From Liopterus haemorrhoidalis (taxonomy: Eukaryota > Arthropoda > Insecta > Coleoptera > Dytiscidae), in assembly GCA_963971575.1 (NCBI GenBank), contig OZ020616.1, forward strand, positions 15,841,575 to 15,905,574: DNA of 64,000 nt, written 5' to 3'. The translations under genes and the position numbers were made by a program. Within the stretch, counting starts at the first letter, position 1; every line of letters starts with the position of its first letter. Shown piece by piece: positions 12,768 through 25,400 of the stretch. The notes beneath the pieces were generated by a model that saw only the letters and a program-made list of their open reading frames with translations, made no database searches and was not told the DNA's origin.

Positions 12768-15700
12768 GTACACGTACAGAGCAAATTCGGCTAAAAGGAT
12801 TTTTATGAAACTTCATATTTAAGCTTTTGACATCAATGGTACGAGTTGGTAAAAATCGGTTGACTAGAAATGGGAGTTTACTCGTTTTTAAGATTTTTGC
12901 GAATATTTAACAACAGGAAAATATTTCGAAAAAATTATTTAATAAAAGTTGCTATAAATGTAATAACTAACAACTTTTATTTGAGATATCTTTTGATAAA
13001 AAGAAAAAATTTTGAAAAATGTTTCGAAATTTTTTCTATTATAATATAAGTATCTATTTTTTCATACTTATATGTAACGTTTCCATGGTCATGATAAATA
13101 ATATCTCTGTTAGAAAATATTAGACCAAGTTATTTCTACTCTGCTGCTAGAATGTATTTTATGCAAGTACTTTGTGATGGCGGTCGGTTCTGTGGTGGCC
13201 ACAGCTGATTTTTTGACTTTATACCAGTTGAAAGCAGGGCTCTACTGTATGCTACATTTTGTGGATTTTTTATTAATCTAATTACATTTCAGAAACATTT
13301 AAAAGAAAGAATAGAACATATGGGTGGAATTTTTTGTGCGCAATTTTATCCTTCAGTTCAATACCTTGTTTCATCTGGCGTTAAATCTCAAAAATATGTG
13401 GTAAGTTTGAATAATTTTTATAAAACTTGGCAGAACGCTAATGTTTAGTATATTTCTCCATTGGTCACTGTTTCCCGCTTTCATCTTCTACATTCTTCCA
13501 ATGTCTTAAATCTATTGCCACTTGATTACTGTATAGGGCTGACAGATATGTTAGTCAAACCGTGACATTGGCAAATCGAATAAATTATTCATTCTCGAAT
13601 ATACCAGATTTAGATAATATAATAATAATAAAACATCAAATTATTAGGTACATATCGCTCATTTGCTACAACTGTTTTACATCTCAAAATTTGGCATTTT
13701 TGAGTTATTGATATAGAAGAAATCGCGTCGAGGAGCATTTTTAACTGGTATTGGTGATTCACATTAACGCGTATTCCTCTAGCGGAAATAAATCGAACGC
13801 TTCTAAAAAGTATACTGTCATTGTTTACGTATAGTTCAACATGTGTTTTTTTGTTTCTGTCCATTCTCACTCCGTTTTTACAACGAATAAAGTGATAAAT
13901 TTAAGAAAAAAATATTAAATAATCCTTGTTGTGTGTATGGTTGACATTCAGAGGAAGAACATCTTCCAATATTAGATGAAATTTATTAGAAAAATTATAG
14001 TGTATAACAAAGTGTCTTAATTAGTTCTGCAATTTAATTTTAATACCAACGAGAAAAATGCGTCAAAAGTTAATAAATGCACCATCTATACTTACGTTTT
14101 GTCACAAGTGAAGAAGAAAGATTATTAACGATTCTAAAATTCTGTTTCTATTTATGAAGGGAATTTCTACTGTTCAGATGTGTTTAAACAAGTTTTTAAC
14201 GTTGAATTTTTCATTTCCCCAGTTTCACATGTGCAAGAAAATCATTTAATGTTGACTAAACTATTGTTAATATAATTAAAACCCCTTGTTATGTGGGTGT
14301 TCCGTAAGTGTGTTAGTTTGCAAATAGTTGACAGTTTTCTTGTGTAGAACCAGATCTATTTCTATATAATTTCTAGAGAAATGTGTAGATTTTAAGTATT
14401 CAAATAAATGTTTTAAGTTCGAAGTGTAATATTTTATTATCTTTGGGAGTATAACCTGGCACCAACATTATAACCTCTGAAAATGTTCATTTACAAACAG
14501 AAAATTTTATCATAAAATGGATTCTCATATATTTGTACACTTTTGTAATACTCGGCTATAATTCAAATATACTGTATACAGCAAGAAAACGTAAATTTGA
14601 TCAAAACTTGTTTATAAACTAATACTGTTTATATACGCTGACAGCTGACTATCATTTTTCGTGTCAAAAGTTCAGAAGGCGATAGTGGCGCCGTTTCGGT
14701 AATTTTAGTCGCGAACACTCGAAACTCAGCTTGTATAAAGGCTGTTTTACATGATACTTTTCAGTACACTTTCAAACTTCTGACGTTATTCAAACTTCTG
14801 AAACTTCTTTCTGCAGTAGAGAGAGGTAGATAGATGCTTTCAACACCTTTTGTATTTTGTTACTTCCCACTGCCAACTTAACAATTTGATGTGGCAAATA
14901 AGAGTTTTGTTGTAATAACTAGTTTATAAATTTCGTTGAATTATGCTAGTTTATATTTAATTATATGGCAGTAAAGTTTTTATTTACAAGATCCTGAATT
15001 AATCAGGATTATTATAAATGTAAAGTAGTACAACATAAAAATAACGTAGTTGGTTCGCCTGAGAAAGTATCGATACGTCAAACAAAAGCACTATACGTAG
15101 TTTCAAAAGTTTGAAGGAAATATTGTGTTTTATATTATACTTCTTACTTCAATACTACGTAAAAAAAAACTGTAGTGCTTAGGAAAAAAATATAAAGTAG
15201 AACATACTTAAGTCGCCGCTAGAGGACTACTCTATTTTTTTAAAGAACGAAGTAAATGGCGCGGAGAGCGCGGCCGGTTCACACTTTATCAACTTAAAGT
15301 TTATAATTTGACTTTTCAAAATTAATGATTTTAAAAACGTTATAATTTAAATGGATAAAATTGCTATAAGCAGTTCACTTTTGTAAGAACAAACTAGATC
15401 TGGTTATTTTGGTTACTTTTATGGTGTGTTACTGACTTTAAATGTCAATTAAAAATATTCCTTACGCTGTAAAACCGACTTTAGGTTGCTAAGGTTATGA
15501 TCATTATAATTAAGATATCATTTTTCATTATGACATATGTCAAATAGATAGACATTTTAAAAAAGTGACATTTTTTAATACCAACATGACAAACAGCTTC
15601 AAAGGTGCAAACTATTGAAAACAAAATTTCCTTTTAGTTTGTTCTTACAAAAGTGAACTGCTTATATACAGTGAATTTATTTTTTAATGCAACATGTACT

Positions 15701-18700
15701 ATGTCATTACCATGGATACAGTTTTTGACAGCAATATAAATCGTGTTCATTTTCATTTGCAACATAGACAATTAGTGTGTATACTTTTGCTCATTGCTGA
15801 TTTAAAAATGAATCAGCATGTATACAGATGAAGAAAAAATAATGATGGTAACTTGGTATAACCCCCAAATGAGTTTAAGAGAGGTTTCTGCTGTATTTAG
15901 TGCAACTTATCCAGATCGGCCAATACCAAATCCCTCTACAATTTCAAAAAATTAAGTATAGTTGTGATGTCGTTGCACTATATAGGTGCTTTCCAGGCTA
16001 TCAAAAAGAGTAGTTCTGAGTTACTCCCAACAGTTCAGTGGTTGTTCCAAGTAAAAGTACGTTCCACTCTTAACTACTCCAGAATTATCTTCCCCCGTCC
16101 CCTGAAGTACCTACCATTATTCTAGAACTTGGAGTTCCTTTGTAGTGGGGGTAAACAGCTGATGCAATTCAAACTTGTTAAAGATTTATCACGCATTTAT
16201 AACTGTGTATTTTTTTAATATTAAATAAAATCCATTTAACTTATAGATATGTAAAATTTAAAATAATTTGTACATTTATGATAGTTTTTCTTTAACATTT
16301 GGTAATTTGTAATTTGTAAATTTGTAAATACTCAACAAAAGTGTTCCATGCGCAAAAAATTTTAGAGTAGATTGGAGTGGAACATTTGGGAGTAGTTCAG
16401 AGTATTTCACATCTACCTGGAAAGCACCTATTAAAATTATAGCACCTTAAAAGTGTATCCTGAAAAATTACATATTTTGATTTAGGACCCTGTTGCAGCA
16501 AATGTATTAAACATATCACGAAAACAAAAATGAACATTCTAAAGGTTTGTTCGTTTGTGTGATCTAGATTGCTTAAGTCGAGCAGTTAGATCATGATAGT
16601 AGGTATGTTCGTTTGTGTGATCTAGATTGCTTAAGTCAAGCAGTTAGATCATGATCATATGAAGTTTGAGCTGTGCTGTCTGATCTTCACAAACGAACGG
16701 CTATTTGCCAAAGAAAAAAAATATTGTCGTTTATTTTTGTTAATGTGTTGTTCTCCACCTAAACATTTCCTACTGCAATTTCGTAGGTTTCTGCAATACT
16801 ATCTAAAAAGAAGACCAGTATATTTTTTGTATTTATTGATTATTTTTTTATTTGTTCACTAACCAAATCCATCCAAAATGTAATAATTATTTAGAATATT
16901 GCGTAAAAACCTTTAATAATAAGTATTTTGTATGGTTATAATAACACTTGTCAAAAAACTTCTTTATTTAGAGGTTATATTACCTGCTCCACCTCTTGAG
17001 ATCGAGCAAGTTTACCTTGCTCGATGTGATCTAGCGTAAGTTGTTCTGGACAACAACACTATTATATCAACTATTCTTACACAAACGAACGCTTAAAATG
17101 TTGCTAGACTTGCTCTAATATGATCTAAGCAGACAAACGAACAGACCTAGTGTTACTACAAGAGCAAGTTTTAGCTGTGCTGATCTTTACAAACGAACGG
17201 CTATTTGCCAAAGAAAAATTACACTGGTCAACAAAGAAATTTCATCAGAGAAAATTTTGGGTTACCTGCATTCAATTTTCAATGCTGATTTCAAAACAGC
17301 AATCAGATTTTTTGTATCACGTCTAGTTTTTATGATGAAATCATATATGTATATACACAGATTTACCAATACTATACAGGCAAAGTACTACTTTTTTCTA
17401 CATTTTATTGGATTTGACTTATGTATTTCGTACATTAACGTGTGCATTTCGTATTAACGTATGCACTTCCTGCATTCACATCTAGATTTCTTTCCCCAAA
17501 ACCTTGGCGCAGTGAGTGACGAGCAAGGGGAACGCTTTCACCAAGACATTAAAGCTATGGAAGTTCGTTACCAAGGATTTTGGAATGAAAGCATGATGAC
17601 TGACCATTGTTGGATGTTGTATCGTGAAATTCCAGACCAAAAGTTTAAACGAAAATCGTACTCTCAACGATTTTAATAGCCTGTAATGGTATACTCTTAT
17701 TTTACAATCATATTAGAAGCTCTCTTTCATGTAAATTAGTGGTTTGCAGTTAATTGTCTTGTATTAATTTAGCGTAGATGTGTATGTTACTTTTCCCAAA
17801 TAAATGGTTTGCATAAAATGTGATTTACTAAACACTCCATTTTCATATAATTACGTATATTTTCATAATATACAAAAATGTAAATAATTTAAAAACTATA
17901 CGTGCTACAGCAAAACTATAACCAGATTTGGATTCAGCATCAAAAATACATTCAGAAAAGCATATTTTTGTTTGTGATGAGAAAAAAAAGTTTAATTTTG
18001 TTGACCAGTGTTATTGTCGTTTATTTTTATTAATGAATTGTTCTCCACCTGAACATTTCCTACTGCAATTTCATAGGTAATACTATCTAAATAGAAGACC
18101 AGTATATTTTTTGCATTTATTGATTATTTTTTTGTTTGTTCACTATCCAGATCCATCTAAAATGTAATAATTATTTAGAATATTACGTAAAAACTCTTTA
18201 ATGATACGCTTTTTATATGGTTATAATAACTTGTCAAAAAACTTCTTTATTTTGAGATTATATTTCCTGCTGTATTCTACCTGCTTCACTTTTGGAGATT
18301 GTGCAAGTTTAGCTTGCTTGATATGATCTAATTTAAGTTGTTCTGGGCAAACGAACACTATTATATTAAGAATTGTGACACAAACGAACGTCTAAAATGT
18401 GACTAGACTTGATATAATGTGATTTAAGCAGACAAACGAACAAACCTTAATTATGATTAAAAATTATAAAAATAAACCAATCTAGTTCTATTTCCTTGTA
18501 CTGAATTATTTTATAACATTCATGGCCGGTTGCATAAAACATTTCTTTATCTAGTTTTATTTACAACTGTTTTAACTTTAAAACTAGATATAAGTTAGGT
18601 GCGTTGCTGAAAATATGTACCTGGTTGCTAAAACTAGATATAAAACATAATGTAATATTATAACACATGTAACTAAACCGAGTTTTAACGCATTTGACAG

Positions 18701-21700
18701 GTATAAAGTACATACGACTGTTTTAGTGGCTATATACAGTGGTAACAAGTAGAAGCTTATAATTTAACTCCGATCGTCCCGATTTGTCTTCCCGAATCAC
18801 CGTAAACCAGAACACCTGTCAACCCTATCTCTGTATCTAGCATTCGGTCTCCTTTTCCTTCTCTTTCTATTCTTTTTTAGAAGATGATTATTTTCTTTGG
18901 TTCTGACATTCATTCTTCCCACACGCCTTACCTGTCACTTCTAATTGAATAATACACGTCTGATTAATATTTTATATATTTTTTGTCTTTTAGACAGCAA
19001 TAAATAACAATATAAAAGTAATGTCGGAAAAATGGGTTGAGGTCGTTTGGGATGTAGGTCAGACAAGTGTGGTTAATGCGACGGATCCAGAATATATGGA
19101 TAAATATAAACTTCCACCATTTGCTCAACTTACCATTACGAGCACTGGATTTAATGATGAAGAACGGAAAGAATTACAAGCTTTAATAGATGGCAACGGG
19201 GGAACTTTTACTGGAAAAATGAACCTTAAAAGCACACATGTACTTGTTTGTAAGAGGTAAGTAGACAAAATATTTCTTTTATAGAGCATAGGGCTAGTTT
19301 GAAACCTCGCGCGTCTCTGTGTCAAGATATCATCACGAAACTAAATCGGATGTGTTATGTGATTAGAAGTATAAAATATAATGTGAGCAGATCTACCGTA
19401 CTAAAATATTATTATGGGCAGATATATTCGACGTTGCTGTATGGCATTTGTTTCTGGGGTTGATCGAAAACTTTCGCCGATGTTTTTAAGGCACAAAAAA
19501 AATTGCTGTATGGTGGGAATGAGTCTTCCTGTCTTCCATCTAGTGGTGGGAGGTTAATTTGACAAGACAATATATGTGTGATAACCTAAAAAAGATTATT
19601 TTTTTGTAAATTTTGTCATATTAAATGCATATATTCTTTAAATAAAACTTTAAGGCCCGGTCTTTCCACCTTCAGATAAAGTTCCAGGTAACTATCTGAC
19701 AGATAAGGTTATTTATAACTTCATCTGCTGCATAAATGTCAATACCAGTCAGTGAATCCAATACGTCAGTCTCATTATCCGTTAGATAACTATCCGATAG
19801 ATACATTTGTATAGAAAGAAGGATGACATTTATTCAGCAGATGAAGTTATAAATAACCTTATCTGTCAGATAGTTACCTGGAACTTTATCTGAAGGTGGA
19901 AAGACCGGGCTTTCGAAAGATTAGGGGAAATATAATATGAAAGTATTTTGATAATTGTGAGTAAATAATAAACAACTGTCCTATAATGTTTAATAAACAA
20001 CAAAATTCAATTTTAAAATTCTGAGTGTAACTGAAATGCATGGTTAACCTTCACTGGAATGTAGCTGGTTGTAGTGTAAATTTAAAAGATATTGAATTAC
20101 GAATACTTTAACAAAGAGCTGAGTCATACTCTTGGGCGAACAAATGAAATGTAAACAACAGAATGTTTAAATAATCTATTTTGATTTTATTTTTTTTTTT
20201 AAATTACAGAGTTGAAAAGTTTCCCAGTGTTTAACCCGTTATCAAGATTCGTTCAATTCGTTAAAAACTGTCCTTAACACTTTCAGACTACTTCTGGTTC
20301 GCTACACGCTACCGGGTTTCTCTACCAAAATCCTTGGGAGGTTCGTCTGATTCCGGTGATGGCTAACTCACGACTCCCCTGTCTCTCACAAGATTTTCCC
20401 AGCCCTTTTCTTAAACTAATAATTTGATCTCTGAACCCCGTTTTTTGACGTTGTAAAAATAATCAGCTCTCCAATTAACAACAAAAACCTTTAAACTTAT
20501 CTTGAAGACTCATATTTCAACCCCCAATAATTTATAACCCCAAATAATTAATTTTGACACTAATTACCTACGAAGTCCATATCACTGAAAATATATGGGC
20601 GCATAACCACATCTGTGTAATCATTTGCCCATGTTATTTGAGATAAACAATAACAATCTTTTAAACAAATCATATAATATACGACCGTAATTCTCTACCC
20701 TTGTTTTTCAACACTTATAATACAAATATATTAGTTTTTATATTTAAATAATTTGAATATTTTTAATTAACTGAATAATTTTATTTTAAATAATAATGAA
20801 ATTTTATTTCTGAAATTACCGCTCCCACAACATATTATTACAATATTTTCTTTTTTATTAATTTCTTTGTTCTTCTTCCTGTTTCCCTCCCTTTCTTCCT
20901 ATTCTTCTTCCGGTTTCACTCTCCTATCTCCTTCCGTCTTGCCTCCAGTTCTCTCGCCCATCTTTCTCCCTTGCCTTTCTCACTGGAATATATATATATA
21001 TATTGTTTTTTATAATAATTTTTTTTTTATAACATAAATAGGGTAATGTCTGTTCAAGATGAAACTATGAAACATAACTGATTTAATTTTTTATATTTTA
21101 CAGTAGTATGAAAAGTAACAAATTTATCTCTGCCTCTAAAAATAAAATACCTTGCGTAAGAGCAGATTGGATTTATGATTGTATAAAAAATGGAGTTGCT
21201 TTAAACGAAGAACCATATCTCATAAAAATATCATCATCAACACCCACGAAGTTAGCAGTTCGTAAGTATTATGTCCCTATTCATAAACGTTCATTACTAT
21301 ATAACGCTTCGTAATATAGGATTTAAACGGTCCGTGTTGTTACAATAAAGCGTAATGGTACGTACTCAGCTCTCTGCTAGGCGGATCCGTTCGTCTGACT
21401 AACCAATTAGAAGCCTTCACATATTTTAATTCGGAATTCGGATCGTGTCAACTTCATCCGGCAAAACGGACGGTTTTCTCTTTCTAGTATATCGCGATCC
21501 TTGTCGAAGTGAAACGACACATATATACCTGTGAAGTTATCCTCAATTTTGACTGATCCTTATTCATGCGTAAATAATTATAAAACAATACCGAGTCTTT
21601 TAAACGATTTTCTCCAAATTATGATATGCTCTTTGTTCCAATATTTTTTACTTGCCCGACCTTAATATATAAGGGGCAAGTATTGTAATCGCGAAAATTT

Positions 21701-22456
21701 TCGATGTCGAGATTTTGACTGATGACCACGTTTCATGGTCCAGGGAATCCAAAAAACCTATTTTCGAAGTGCCTGTGTGTGTGTCTGTATGTATACACGA
21801 TAACTCAAGAACGGTTCAACTTAGAGAATTCGTTTTGGTACTAAAAAATTCTCCTATTAAATGGGAAGAACCCTATTGTTTTTTATAAAGATCGTTTGAA
21901 TAGAAATGGGAGTTTACTCGTGTCGATTTTAAGATTTTTGCGAATATTTAGCAACAGAAAAATATTTCGAAAAAATTTATTGAACAAAAGTTACTATAAA
22001 TGCAATAACTAATAACTTTTATTTGAGACGTTTTTTGATAAAACGAAAAATTTTGAAATTTTTTTGTAAAATTTTTCCAAGTCTCAATTTTTTCATATTT
22101 ATATGTAACACTTAAACACATAAAATTTACACTCTCACATAACATTATCACCTATTTCTCAACTTTTGTTAGGTTTTTTGAAATTTTTCCTAGAATTAAA
22201 GAATATTACTCAAATATCTGATAACCAATCATACAACAACATATCCAAATACAGATTATGTTACTTTTGTAACGGGTGCTGTGTGCTAACCACTTAATTT
22301 TATGTATTTTAATTATTTACTGAATAAACTTATTTATATATATATTTATATGTAACGTTTCCATGGTCATGATAATTAATTCGTAACAAGTAAAGCAAGC
22401 CTTGGACAAAAATTTGTATAGAACATAATTTGATGTATTTTTGAAGATTTAACTAA

Positions 22457-22492
<36 letters not shown>

Positions 22493-25400
22493 TTTTTTAA
22501 TTTTTTTTTTTTTTTGGAGGGCAAGTCTAGCGGAGGTTTCCCTTCGCCACTGGTTTATAAATTGCTCTAATTAAAAATCTTTTATTTTGTTACATTTTAA
22601 TATTTATTTTATATTTGTGAGATAAACAATATGCTGCAATAGCTCTCTCTCGATTATATAAATGTAAGTTATGTTCATAATTAAATTTATTCCTTGCGTT
22701 CATTTTAAATATTAATAATTTGAATTCAGGGTGTTTGAAATAATTTGAATCTTAACCTTTATCTTACGGATGACGCTTTTAGGCGTCACCGTTTGTATTC
22801 GTTGTTAGCCGAATGACGCATATAAGCGACGCTGCGTATGTTTACATTATTTAGGTGCTGACGGTCGTTTATTATTGAATTTATATAAACAAACCGTATG
22901 GATTGTTTGATTAGATAATAAACAATATGTGTGGGCTATAAATTGGGCTGTAAAAAATGTATTGTTTATTTATTTCATTTAACGACTTTTCGTTTTCTTA
23001 CAAATGATAATCTATAATATAATACGTCAACGCGTGTCCCAGCGTGGGTGCGTGCTATGACGTCAAAAACAAATTTGAAACGATATTCCGAAATGTAACG
23101 AAATATTCCAAAGCTCATCGAAGTGTATATTGACATATAACGTGTGATAATAATAGTTGTTAATTGATATGTTTACACAAAAATAATATAAATTAAAATT
23201 ATTAGTAGCAGAAAAATAATTATTTTAAAAAATATTTGGTTTTGATGAAAGTAAGTAAGAAAAATGTGACTTTCTTTTCTTTATTATTATGTTTTCAATG
23301 CTTTATTATTTTTTTATTTCTACGATTAACGTTTTAAATTATCTAACGTCTTAAATTATTTTAAATGTAAATGTAATGCATTGAGTAAAACTCGCCTTGG
23401 TAAACCAAGAATTACCGGCCGAGTTTAGTCATTCATATCACTAGGTGACAACTTATTTGTGTGAATTTAAAATTGGTTGGAAATATTTAAAATATTTTGG
23501 TAAAAATTACAAATTGATACATTCAATAGTTTGTACCTTTGAAATTGTATGTCATGTTGGCATTAAAACATGGTAAAAAATGTTACTTTCTTAAATTGTC
23601 ATTCCATTTGACATGTCATAAAGATAAATGATATCTTAGTTATAATGATCATAACCAATAAATCTGAAGTAGGTTTTACAGCGTAAGGAATATTTTGAAA
23701 TGGGAAATTTAATTTAAAAATCAGTACACTATAAAAGTAACCAAAATAACCAAATCTGGTTTGACCTTACAAATGTGAACGCAACATATTAAAGCGGGCA
23801 AACAATTAAATTTTACTGTGTAATAGTTTCTCACGATTTATTTCAAACTGATTTGAGATATAGTGTAAGTACGCTTTTTTCCGTATGTGTATTAGTTTTC
23901 ATGTGCGCTTTTTTCCGTGTACGTATTTTTATATTATATAAGAAATTTGAAAATTTATTTTAATAAATATATTTTAAATTTAACGTCTTAAATCATTTTT
24001 AGTTTTAACATTATAAATGTAATAATGCACTGAGTGATTTATTTATTTATTTATTGATTTGTTTTACATCGGCCTATTTCTGCAACGAGGCTAATCGCCG
24101 ATGCCAGGGGGTGAGCTCCTACACCTGGATGAGTGGTGAATGATTGAGAAAATAAGAGTAATGTAAACATATTACTCTCGCCCGAATAATATCACCAACA
24201 AAGGAGGCTCGAACCACCGACCGCCCAGTCCTGACTGTTTCTACCAGTCTAAAACCGCCTTAATGCGCTCGGCCACTCCGTTGGCTAACGTACTGAGTGA
24301 AAATGAATCGTTTTCCCATCTTAAAAAGTTAATGAATAAATAATTCGGAATAATACTCATTATTTGTCCAGTTTTTAATAATGGGCGAAGAGTTGATTCA
24401 ATTTGAATTGGATGAAGTAAGGCGTATGGCTCGAGAAAGAAGTCTGAGGTGTCGAGCAAGTTCCACATTAAGGTAATGATGTGATTGCCAACACAGTTGG
24501 CAACGGGTGCACTAGTAATTAATAATTTCATTTAGATTTCGAGTGACAACAAATTTCAAGTTAATCAACATATAATTTTGTATTGTGCCTATAATTTATT
24601 GTTAAAATTTTAATTGATTTATTGAAGTTTGTAATTAAAATTTGTAAACTGATGAGGAATAAATGTTGTCTCATGATATGGACCGTTTATTTTGAAAGTG
24701 GTGTAAGTACATTTTTGAAAAAAATGAGATATCACGTAATTCATGCTTAATTTAATGTATTTTTTTATGTATAACTAGTCCGTGTTGAATTTCTTAAAAA
24801 ATTCCCATGTTTTGTATAACTTAAAATCGGTCGGTGAATGATATTGCATTATCATCGATTATGAAAGTGGTGTAAGTCCAATTGACAGAGGTAGGTGGCT
24901 TCGCAGATGGTTGCCGATCAGTAGTCTGTTATTTTACAATGAAATTTTAGAAATGGCATTGCGAAAAAATAATTTTCTGTATACACCACAAGATTATTAT
25001 GATGTAATAACACAATGTAGAAAACATGACAAATTCATTTTACATGAAATGAAACGAGAGAATTTCTTTTCAATAAAAAATCTTCAAAATGCGATTAAAA
25101 AACAGATAAGAAAAAATACTAATGGAGAACAGGTAAATTGGTTGCAAATATGTTGGATGAGGTTTCTTAGAAGTGCACCATACACTATTTTATATAAAAC
25201 ATCGATGAAGGACAAAGAATTTAAAACTGTAAATTTATTACCTACACGTCCTGGAACACCGCTAAAATTTGAGAAAATCGCCCTGACGCCTTTGTACCAA
25301 AATGCCAGGCCTATTACTTATGAAAAATATAAAGACATCAAGCAGTTATTACCTTATATACCTCCGGTGCATCATGCATATTTCGAAACACTGCCACATG

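Larger units (their letters stand above)
16543..18448. mobile_element. TIR element N, duplicated units, split by element O
   Basis: Ends AGGTTTGTTCGTTTGT and ACAAACGAACAAACCT are inverted. Two diverged units (16543-17152 and 17170-18448) share TTCACAAACGAACGGCTATT and TTCTCCACCT blocks. A 57-bp direct duplication lies at 16547-16660. The second unit is interrupted at 17222-18010 by element O. No transposase of its own. Confidence 0.6.

Noticed and set aside
12536..12784. ORF with TDRQTDRQ repeats (- strand), and similar at 26272-26580
   Set aside because: The frame is only the TCTG microsatellite of repeats R2 and R1 read through.
13610..13870. 86-codon - strand ORF
   Set aside because: No motif, no splice context, AT-rich end; probably chance.
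22753..22830. piggyBac element
   Set aside because: TTAA and GACGC hairpins look like one end, but no second end or transposase was found.
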